Source: Chamaecrista fasciculata
Taxonomy: Eukaryota; Streptophyta; Magnoliopsida; Fabales; Fabaceae
Length of the DNA stretch: 64,000 bases
Direction of reading: 5' to 3'
NCBI GenBank assembly: GCA_003254925.1
Contig: QANZ01011162.1
Location: 133,607-197,606 of the forward strand
Under the pieces are notes generated by a model that saw only the letters and a program-made list of their open reading frames with translations, had not been told where the DNA came from and did not search any database. The translations under genes were made by a program, and so were the position numbers. Below, in pieces: positions 12,501 to 21,333 of this stretch (its first letter is position 1; every line of letters starts with the position of its first letter).

Positions 12501-15275
12501 CACATAATCACATGCCCCTAAAATTGAAATGCATATTGGCATTAATTTACAGTTTAGTACCTCTGCATTGTGAATTTTGTATTCATGCAGAATCTGATAA
12601 CATAGCTTCTCATCCACATGAGTCAAAGGTAAAGTGCTGTTGAATGAAATGCCCCCAGTCTTTTTCTTTTTAAAATATATCTGCCAAGAACATAAATAAA
12701 TCCCAGCGTTATGAATAATGAGAAGTAGATAACAATATACAAAATTCCAACCAAAAACTACAAATAAAACAAAAACTTATCATGTATCTCTAAATATCCA
12801 TGCAGGCACAAACTTACCTGAGGTGGTCTCTTGTTTAGCCTTAAGCCCACAGCTTCCAGCTCCTTTGTCAATATTTGTCTATGACCCTCACTCTGATGGA
12901 TTATCAGAAAAATGGAGCAATAAAAAGATTAGAAAAAGTTAGCAATTCACATATCACAATAAACTAAATATAATTGAATGTATCCAAACTGGGTGTGGAG
13001 AAAATCCTCCAAGAAATTTGAATTCAGAACAAGCCCAAACAGTCACACAGCATTGTTGTATGATAAGACTTTCTTTGCATGGGGGCCAAAAACTATAAAA
13101 GGGTCAATTGATTAAGATACAGAAAAGGAAAGGGAGCATAGAAAAAATAATTATGGATGGGCAATTTGGCACAGTAATTTACACGTGAAGGAAAAATTGA
13201 GAAGTATTACCCAATTATATAATAATTACATGATTATCTATGAAGTAGTTAACTAAGAAAACTTAAAGTAAAAAGAAAATTAAATGATAACAAGGAAACA
13301 TAGCATAATAAAAAAGCCACTATGTACTTTCCAGGTCTGTTTGAAGGAAATACTTTATACCAATGTTTAAGACTTAAGTATTCAAATATCATGTCACACA
13401 ACATATAAGTTATTAATATTATCCACAGCCAGAATGTAATACTGATGGAAAGTTCTTACTTCTTAGTATGGTGCAACAGCCGACATTTCATTTTATCCAA
13501 TTGCATTGCAAACATAATGAGGAAAGGCTATATTAGAAAGTAGCACTTACTTTAGAGGCATCAAGAACCATCAATACTATATCTGAAGACTTAGCAACAG
13601 CAATAACCTGAGAATCAAGAAAACAAAATCATTGCAATGTTAATGATACTTAAGCCATGTTATCCAAAGCAATCTGTGAAAGGAACCAATCATCTTATTC
13701 TAGTCAGTACACACTTTTATTTGATTATTAATTTTAAATTCGAGGACAGGACCCTTACCCCTACTAATGGAAAATTGGAAACATATGTTGACAAAAACAA
13801 GTAACTTATATCTTTACCTGCCTCCCACGTCCCTTTCCTTCAGAAGCACCTTCAATAATTCCAGGAAGATCAAGCAACTGAATTTTGGTATCATTGTAGT
13901 GTATAATCCCAGGAATGCAAGTCAGTGTTGTGAATTCATAGGATGCAGCTTCCGAATGTGTGCCCGTTAACATTGTCAAAAGAGTTGACTTCCCCACACT
14001 ATTAAATCAAAGGGGCAAAGGATTGGAAGGGTGATGTTTCAATAAATACAAATAAAATTTAGAGATACACATCAAGCGCAGAAGACAGTTCCCAAAAACC
14101 ACATACACACATTACACATATAAACAAGGTAAAAGTAATATAATGAATTACTGTGCATTCATTCTTTAGTCAATGTCATGGGATGTCATAGAAGTAAAAT
14201 TTCATGAATTACAAAAACTTATGGGTGAAAAGAAAAGTGTCAATCAGAAGACAGACCTTGGAAATCCTATGAGTGCAACTCGTCCATGGCCAAATTTTGT
14301 AACTTCAAATCCCTCTCCACCTCCACTAGAACCCTATTTGATAATTTGAAAACAAGATATCAAACATCATAAAACTGTATAGAGATGGTAGTAGGCTGTA
14401 TCAGATAACTAACTGAGAAACCTAGGCATGATTTAAAAAAAAAACAAAAAAGAAGTGATATTGTAGAAGGTTCGAGGTCCACAGGGGAAAGATCATAAAT
14501 ATCAACTCTTATAATCCTGCATCTTAGCATATTAATTATGGGGTTGTTAGGCAAGAACATTATAAATATCCCCCATTTGTGGGGCTGTACATCAGCAAGA
14601 CACATAATACTTCAAAAATTATACCGGCTCTTTAGAATTTTCCCTGTTGTAGGGCCTCTGTTCATATTTTTGCCCATTCTTATTACATTACAATAGATCT
14701 CAAAGAAAATGTCAAATATGCAACATAAAAACCTTGCATGCTAAAAGAAGCAAAACTACGTGTTCTAGCTTTTACATTTGGAAACTAATTCTTCGCAAAA
14801 ATACAGTAAGAAAAATTGATCCAACTAACAGAAGAAATTATAGAATAATTGATCAAGTTACAGAACGAGTGCCAGAGAATTTCAATTGGGAGAAGGTAAG
14901 TTTGTCCAAAATAGAGCTCCAAGTGCATATGAAGAACACACAAGGTTTCAACTTTCAAACTATATCCGAACTGTGGATATAACCATGGACAAAACCTTAA
15001 CACACTTGCATACCTTCGGAGGCTCCAATAATTGTGTCCTTAGTTTGGCTATCTTTGCCTTGAGCTGCCCAAGATGATATTCTGAAAGAACAAGCAAGAC
15101 ATAGAAGATGAAGTTAGCGTCTCAAATTGCTGATTTTACCAAAATCACAATCAAATATTCAATATATGTATATACACACACAAGTAAGACACACCCAAGC
15201 AATACCTGTGGCTTTATTTTTCTGAGTCCGAGCCATCTCGGCCTCGATTTCTTTGATCTTCTCTATGATACCCAT
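9547..15275 (-). CDS. DRG2: Developmentally regulated GTP-binding protein, DRG2 type
   Basis: Eleven exons on the minus strand, all with GT-AG introns and matching phases: 15275-15206, 15081-15014, 14333-14257, 13998-13818, 13607-13551, 12892-12818, 12680-12561, 11773-11603, 11379-11266, 10542-10372, 9642-9547. The sum is 1,200 nt, or 399 aa, the length I remember for the two Arabidopsis proteins of this type. The start [20 protein letters not shown] is the family N-terminal helix. G1 is GFPSVGKST (69-77), G3 DLPG (115-118) and G4 NKID (246-249). A TGS domain fills the C-terminal third (DFTDPVVL... to VVQIVKKK), followed by a plant-type basic tail ending KKAPLKT. DRG proteins are cytosolic GTPases linked to ribosomes and stabilised by DFRP partners. 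The copy looks fully functional. Other eukaryotes' DRG2 is its closest family; DRG1 is the alternative. Confidence 0.95.
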
Positions 15276-15690
15276 TATCCCAAATTATAAGCTGCAAACC
15301 TCGAAGAGAGTGAAGAATCGAAAAAGTATAAGCTTTCGTAATCAGTCAATATAGCTATGTCGAAAAACATTCATGTAATGCAGAATTCCTTAGAGTTAGA
15401 CAATTAACGACAAGCTAGCAATTCCACGGCGAGATTTAGCTATTACTCTAAAGCAATCTCAACTCCTATGTAAGCTAACTAATCCAGCAGTTTAGTTGCT
15501 TTGTTATTTTATTCACAGTAAAGGTAACGAAAGTAATCCATTGCATTGATTGGAAGTTCAAGTCAAAAACTAAAAAATCATCGTAGAGTAAAGAATAACA
15601 GGAGAAATTGCCGTTAAGAGATAACTCACCAGAACGTAATCCCGAACAGCCCCAAAATAACAGAAAAGCAATCTCCGATGATAGATGCGC

Positions 15691-15745
<55 letters not shown>

Positions 15746-15800
15746 CAAGAGTAGGTTTCTGAAGAGAAGAGTGAAGCTTCAGGGCTTAATGGTGTACAAA
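15276..15800 (-). promoter_or_regulatory. DRG2 5' leader with probable UTR intron and (GA)n tract
   Basis: Read on the minus strand, a donor CTG|GTGAGT ends an upstream exon at 15630, and an acceptor TTTGCAG lies about 20 bases before the ATG at 15275. This suggests a leader intron of roughly 330 bp. A long GA/CT microsatellite (about 15696-15742) sits in the leader or core promoter, as is common for constitutively expressed plant genes. No TATA box was identified with confidence. Confidence 0.5.
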
Positions 15801-16169
15801 GCAATCAAGAAAAAAGTAGGGGAAATTTTTATTTAACTTTATATATATATATATATTATCTACTTAAGTAAAGAAATTATTACTTAGGTATTCCTGATAA
15901 TTAAAGATTATCTTTTTTTTAGGTATAGAGATTATTAAAAATAAATTTTGTCATTATCAACATTTTTTTATTTACATAATCTAACTTGAATTCGTCAATT
16001 TTTTTAGGAAAAAGTTTAAGTGAGTTAAGTCTCGGAAGTTATTAAGGTAATTTGAATTCATCATTCTTTTTATACATGTATACAAATTTTAGATATAGAT
16101 AATCGGTGTCTTAAAAAATTAAGAAAAAATAATTAGTTAGTCCATCAAAATCCAATGCCAAACAACTAA
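15801..16169. other. AT-rich upstream DNA
   Basis: Contains a short TA run (about 15841-15856) and long A/T tracts. Nothing else that I can support. It separates the DRG2 promoter from the transposon island. Confidence 0.3.
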
Positions 16170-17464
16170 TAATGTTAGCTACCCTGTGGTTAGGGGCGAT
16201 CCCACTTTGGTACCCTGAAAGAAAAATTTTTGCAGTTTGGTGTCTCGTGGATTGCTCCGTTAGCGAATTGGTCCCCTGTGTTTTATTTCCGTTAGGATTT
16301 AACGGCAAATGTGATTGTGACCATGTTAAAATGTCAAAAATCTCCCAACAAGTCTTCTCTTATACGTTTAAGTCATTTCCCTTTACTAAAAGGGATCAAA
16401 ACATAAAGAAAACAGAAATTAAAGGGTACATTATGTAATTTTACTGTTGAGTTGAAAATAATTATAAAAGGGTCTTTAGAATTCTAATATTACAGAATTT
16501 TTTCCTTTTCATAAGATTTCTTTTGAATAGGTCCTGATTTAATTACACTTTAATCCCAAAAGTTTATGATCTTTATCAAAATAATCCTTAGAACCTCAAA
16601 AGACAAATGAGCATCTATGATTTATCAAAAAAATCCCCATATTCAACTACCAGAAGCTGAAATTTTCATTCAAGTACATTACAAACAAATCAAAACCCCC
16701 AAATTTTTCCAAAATCAAGCCCCACAAATTTCTTTGAACCCCACAAATTTCATTCAAGTACACTACAAACAAATCAAAATCCCCAAATTTTTCCAAAATC
16801 AAACCCCACAAATTTATTGAGACCCCACAAATTTTATTCAAGTACACTACAAACAAATCAAAACCCCCAAATTTCTTCAGACCCACAAATCAAAACCCCC
16901 AAATTTTTCCAAAATCAAGCCCCACAAATCAACATCTTAAACAACTAATTTCTTCGTACCCTAATAATCTAGAAGATGTTAGAGACCAAAACAGAATTTA
17001 TGATAAACAATATGGACTAAAAATGAGATTTTGAAGATTGGGAAAGTGTAATTCTGTAATAAACTTTTGGGATTAAAGTGTAATTAAATCAGGACCAATT
17101 CAAAAGAAATCTTATGAAAAGGAGAAAATTCTGTAATATTAGAATTCTAAAGACCCTTTTATAATTATTTTCAACTCAACAGTAAAATTACATAATGTAC
17201 CATTTAGTTTCTGTTTTCTTTATGTTTTGATCCCTTTTAGTAAAGGGAAAGGACTTAAACGCATAGGAGAAGACTTGTTGGGAGGTTTTTGACATTTTAA
17301 CGTGGTCACAATCACATTTGCCGTTAAATCCTAACGGAAATAAAGCATAGGGGACCAATTCGCTAACGGAGCAAACCACGGGGCACCAAATTGCAAAAAT
17401 TTTTCTTTCATGGTACCAAAGTGGGATCGCCCCTAACCACAGGGTACCAAACTGCAATTTACCC
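16170..17464. mobile_element. Long-inverted-repeat element related to the GGGTACC palindromic family
   Basis: Left arm about 16170-16570 and right arm about 17080-17464 are nearly complementary. Both arms translate to almost the same meaningless peptide (shared phrase LWLGAIPLWY) on opposite strands. The right terminus ends AATTTACCC, as in the elements at 17619-18048 and 20554-20984. The left terminus lacks the outer bases and seems trimmed. The middle holds an 84-bp tandem array. No transposase. Confidence 0.65.
16655..16925. repeat. 84-bp tandem repeat array, about three units
   Basis: The phrase CAAGTACA(T/C)TACAAACAAATC begins at 16671, 16755 and 16839, a constant 84-bp step. Because 84 is divisible by three, the array leaves open frames on both strands (repeating 28-residue units). 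I treat these as chance ORFs. The array fills the centre of the inverted-repeat element. Confidence 0.8.
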
Positions 17465-17618
17465 TAAATAAAAATATACACATCACTCATTTATCTCCAT
17501 TTTAATTTTCGAGCAGATAATTGCTACTTAATGAAATTTTATAATTAGAATTTTTTAGTTAAAGTATAATTTTGATCCCTTATATTTAGGGTAGGTTATA
17601 ATTCCTTTATATATATAT

Positions 17619-18048
17619 GGGTAAATTACACTTTGGTACCCTGTGGTTTGACCCTATTTCACTTTGGTACCCTGTGGTTTGAAACTTGACACTTTGGTAC
17701 CCTGTGGTATTCTCCATTAACACTTTGGTACCCTTTGGAGCTATTTTGTAATTTTAACCATAACAAATTTTGCAAAAATTACATATTGACCCCAAAAAAT
17801 TTTCAAAAAATTACAAATAGGTCCCTGGATACATATTATATAGGGACTAAAATGAAAAATTTAAAATTTTTTTGGGGTCAATATGTAATTTTTGTAAAAT
17901 TTATTATGGTTAAAATTACAAAATAGCTCCAAAGGGTACCAAAGTGTTAATGGAGAATACCACAGGGTACCAAAGTGTCAAGTTTCAAACCACAGGGTAC
18001 CAAAGTGAAATAGGGTCAAACCACAGGGTACCAAAGTGTAATTTACCC
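17619..18048. mobile_element. Near-palindromic Mutator-like MITE, copy A
   Basis: It starts GGGTAAATTACACTTTGGTA and ends with the exact complement, with arms of about 200 bp that each repeat the 'CTTTGGTACCCTGTGGT' phrase. A 9-bp direct repeat TATATATAT flanks it (17610-17618 and 18049-18057). The flank is TA-repetitive, so this copy's duplication alone is weak evidence, but copy B supports a 9-bp target. Non-coding. Confidence 0.75.
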
Positions 18049-18105
18049 TATATATATATATATTTCATTTTTACAATTTTCGTCTTATAAGCTTTTTAAA
18101 AGTTT

Positions 18106-18934
18106 GGTTTAAGTGCACTTTTGGTCCCATAACTATGACAAAGGTTTCATGTTGGTCCCATAAATTTTTTTGTTGCAATTTTGGTCCCATAACTATGACA
18201 AAGGTTTCATTTTGGTCCCATAACTTTTTTTGTTGCAATTTTCGTCCCATAACTTCTCAAAAGGTTCCACCATTAGTCCCTTGGTGAATTTCATCCATAT
18301 TTAGCCGTTAAGTATGACGTGGCATAGTGACTAGGATCATGATATGGCGAAATAAGATGAAGTGGACTGAAATAGGATCTATATGCAACATATTAAAACT
18401 TATCAATACCCAACCACCATATATACAAAGAGTGGTACTGACAGGGACCAATCTGGTGGGGAAGAAGAGACTTCAAGTAGAAGGCACCGACGAAGTCGAT
18501 GGGATCCTCAGCTAGAGTCGAACGACCAAAGCGGCGGCGACTGCAAATCGGGAAGCGGAACGAGGAAGAGGAAGTCCCGTTGGGCTGACGAGGAAGAGGA
18601 AGTACCACTCTTTGTATATATTGTGGTTGGGTATAGATAAGTTTTAATATGTTGCATATAGATCCTATTTCAGTCCATTTCATCTTATTTTGCCACATCA
18701 TGATTCTAGTCACTATGCCACGTCATACTTAACGGCTAAATATGGATGGAATTCACCAAGGGACTAACGGTGGAACCTTTTGAGAAGTTATGGGATCAAA
18801 ATTGCAACAAAAAAAGTTATGGGACCAAAATGAAACCTTTGTCATAGTTATGGGACCAAAATTGCAACAAAAAAAGTTATGAGACCAAAATGAAACCTTT
18901 GTCATAGTTATGGGACCAAAAGTGCATTTAAGCC
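18106..18934. mobile_element. Pack-MULE-like element with 9-bp target duplication
   Basis: Arms of about 335 bp (18106-18440 and 18601-18934) are inverted repeats, with outer ends GG(T/C)TTAA(G/A)TGCACTTTTGG. A perfect 9-bp direct repeat TAAAAGTTT flanks the element (18097-18105 and 18935-18943), the Mutator-type target length. The outer arms contain direct repeats of 'TTTTGGTCCCATAACT'. The 160-bp core has a GC content far above its surroundings and looks like captured coding sequence. No transposase is present, so it would depend on one supplied elsewhere. Confidence 0.85.
18441..18600 (+). pseudogene. Captured fragment resembling splicing factor SF1/BBP N-terminus
   Basis: One frame reads an RS-like segment with [17 protein letters not shown] and then [15 protein letters not shown]. 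In my memory of plant branchpoint-binding protein (SF1), an N-terminal region has the same layout: an EEE/SSRRRRSRWD block, a Gly/Ser/Asp-rich spacer, then RKRKSRWAD before the conserved body. The fragment stops exactly at the inner borders of the inverted repeats and has no start, KH domain or stop of its own. It is therefore a transduplicated exon piece, not a gene. Other Arg/Ser-rich sources cannot be excluded without a search. Confidence 0.65.
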
Positions 18935-18943
18935 TAAAAGTTT

Positions 18944-19240
18944 TATTTTTGATTGTAATGACTGAATGTAATATGTTTTAAGTTCAAAAGTGATGAATCT
19001 AAACTAAATATTACTTTTGATGAGCCTTTCTTTTACCTAATTGAGATCACCAGCAAATAATGTCAAATTACACTCCAAAAGTGACTCGCTTGTTTCATAC
19101 TTAAATATGACGAGTTCAAAGTTATGAGAAATATATAACCAACTTTGAACTCGTTTGAAACAATTAGCAAATAAAGTTAATATAAATATGAAATGAGTAA
19201 TCCACTTTTGGAACTAAATTTGACTTTGTTTATTAATATC
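18944..19240. repeat. Diverged remnant of the 3902-4438 MITE family
   Basis: Contains 'taagttcaaaagtgatgaat', 'cttttgatgag' and 'tgtcaaattacactccaaaagtgactcgct', the same order of phrases as the interior of 3902-4438 and of 32945-33165. Termini are not recognisable. Confidence 0.45.
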
Positions 19241-19439
19241 TTAATTGAACAAATAAATGATTTATAAAAAAATAACGCGTAGTTTTAAATTCGTGACATT
19301 CGGTCTTTTTTTTTTTGGACAATGTGACAAAGACTTGAAACGGGATATGTGATCACATTTAATCGTTGGATTCCAAGAATAAAACTTATGTGAAACTTGT
19401 ATGACCGAAAATAAAAAGAAAAGGTTGAATTACAACTTA

Positions 19440-19930
19440 ATACCTCACATTTTGGGCGTTCGCCAACTTGGCCCTCGTGCCTGGCCAAGTCTCATTCCCG
19501 TGCGCCTCGAGGCAACCCTTGACTCGGTCAGAAGCCATCCCGAACAGTTCGGGGCAGCCCCCTAACTTGGTCAAACCCACGTCGCGTGCACGACAAGAGG
19601 TCGGCCCCTAAGCGAACACCAATCCTCCCATGATGGCCACACTTCGCTTTTTCAGGACTCCCATTTCCCCCATGATCGCAGAACGTGGGTCCGGATGTGG
19701 AGAGCTCTCTTCGACCTCCTCTATCCTCCAATGCTCTATAAATACCCCTAAAGACCGCCGGTTTAAGATGAGCTACTCTCTCAACTCTGAATTCTCTTTG
19801 CTCTCATCTAAATCTCATTCTAACTTGAGCGTTGGAGTGTTCTTCGCAGAACCCTCTGTGAAATCTTTTGCAGGTCGCTCTACGTCGCTCATTGCTCCAA
19901 CAACCCCCCGTTGAACTAGGTAAGCTTGAT
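19440..19930 (+). mobile_element. GC-rich promoter-like block, probable LTR fragment
   Basis: A sharp-edged GC-rich island within AT-rich DNA. It carries a TATA box (TATAAATA, 19737-19744) preceded by CCAAT and followed by a CT-rich stretch. The downstream phrase AACTTGAGCGTTGGAGTGTT resembles the R/U5 region of plant LTR retrotransposons as I remember them. No internal retrotransposon genes and no clear TG...CA ends or target duplication were found. A solo LTR or a terminal-repeat miniature element is the best guess. Confidence 0.4.
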
Positions 19931-20022
19931 TGCTATTTAGTTTATCACAACTTATTCCAAATATAAAAAACTAAAAGTGCACTTTAATTTTTTTTTTATT
20001 ATTATCAATGAAATATATCTTG

Positions 20023-20182
20023 AAGGGCCGGCTTGGCTCAGCGGTAAGCACACTTGCCGTGGAGTTTGAGGTCGTGGGTTCGAACCAGTCTCTCTGCAAA
20101 AAAGCAAGGGTAGGACTGCTAGTATATTTCCTTCCCCAACACCCCCACCAAGTGGGGACTCGAACTGGTTTACTTTTTTTTT
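20023..20182 (+). mobile_element. tRNA-derived SINE with target duplication
   Basis: The 5' head has RNA polymerase III boxes: A-box TGGCTCAGCGG (20034-20044) and B-box GGTTCGAACC (20077-20086). The body ends in a T-rich tail. Near-perfect direct repeats of about 20 bp (ATCARTGAAATATATCTTG) flank it at 20003-20022 and 20183-20202. It is a SINE and not a functional tRNA: no acceptor-stem pairing or CCA-proximal half follows the B-box. Confidence 0.85.
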
Positions 20183-20553
20183 AATCAGTGAAATATATCT
20201 TGTAGATTTTGCAAATTTGGACATAATATAATAGGGACTAGCCAATGTAAATGATGCCATTATTATTTAATATTGGATTTTGTTATTATTTAAAAATATC
20301 GATCTATTTCACCTTCATAATAAACTTTGTTTAAACTAAAAACTAGCCATAAAAGAATGATAACTTGCGAGGTTGGGGCAAAACCATATTTTTTAAGTGC
20401 TAAAGAATTATTTAAAGGGGAAAAAAAACTCTAGCATATCATGTCGAGACGGCATATCAGAGGTATCAATTGGAGCTGAATAGATAATCTACTTACAAGC
20501 TATATATTGTTGTTAATGGTATTAAATTAGTGTATGGAGTTATATTTAAATTA

Positions 20554-20984
20554 GGGTAAATTACATTTTGGTACCCTGTGGTTTGACCCTATTTCACTTT
20601 GGTACCCTGTGGTTTGAAACCTGACACTTTGGTACCCTATGGTATTCTCCATTAACACTTTGGTACCCTTTAGACTTATTTTATAATTTTAACCATAACA
20701 AATTTTGCAAAAATTACATATTGACCCCAATTTTTTTTTAAAGTTTTCATTTTAGTCCCTAGATAATATGTATCCAGGGACCTATATGTAATTTTTTGAA
20801 AAATTTTTTGGAGCCAATACGTAATCTTTGCAAAATTTGTTATGGTTAAAATTACAAAATAGCTTCAAAGGATACCAAAGTGTTAATGGAGAATACCACA
20901 GGGTACCAAAGTGTCAGGTTTTAAACCACAGGGTACCAAAATGAAATAGGGTCAAACCACAGGGTACCAAAGTATAATTTACCC
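20554..20984. mobile_element. Near-palindromic Mutator-like MITE, copy B
   Basis: Same family as 17619-18048: starts GGGTAAATTACATTTTGGTA and ends AATTTACCC. A perfect, non-simple 9-bp duplication TTTAAATTA flanks it (20545-20553 and 20985-20993), which fixes the family as Mutator-like. The arms are about 85-90% similar to copy A by eye. Non-coding. Confidence 0.85.
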
Positions 20985-20993
20985 TTTAAATTA

Positions 20994-21333
20994 TTATGCT
21001 GTTATATTTTGTGAAAAATTACAAAAAACTATAAAGAAGTATTACAGAACTTTGTCAAAATTAAGGAGAAAGAACATTCATTTAAAAGACCATAAATTTA
21101 CAAAGACCAAAACACTTCCCATGAAGAACTAACAAGATTCTAGTAATATCTGCAATTTAGCATCATATTTACCTCTTAAATGCCTAGTGCCTAAAAGGGA
21201 AGCCATCTAACCTAGCATCAAAATGGGAGGACAAGTTTAAGCAGTGTACCAAGTCAAGTTTCTCATTCTCATAGTCTGACAAAGTAAAATCTTTTTTTTT
21301 GTCTACAATGGCTACAAACACCCTGATATATCT
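20994..21333. other. 3' flank of the TRF-like gene
   Basis: Lies immediately downstream of the minus-strand TRF-like stop codon, so it should contain that gene's 3' untranslated region. No other feature seen. Confidence 0.3.

Noticed and set aside
15475-15804. 109-residue ORF with a long SLSLSL run upstream of DRG2
   Set aside because: Product of the GA/CT microsatellite in the DRG2 leader. No conserved sequence.
16655-16925. CRISPR-like array
   Set aside because: The 84-bp units are contiguous tandem repeats with no unique spacers, inside a plant transposon.
16172-17457. Two matching 88-89-residue ORFs on opposite strands
   Set aside because: They are the two arms of one inverted-repeat element. 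Identity is due to the repeat, not to a conserved protein.
18441-18600. Independent SR-protein gene
   Set aside because: Only 53 codons, with no start or stop of its own, bounded exactly by the inverted repeats of a transposon. Treated as a captured fragment.
20023-20100. Possible tRNA gene (B-box GGTTCGAACC)
   Set aside because: Only the promoter-box half is tRNA-like. The sequence continues into a SINE body and is flanked by target duplications.
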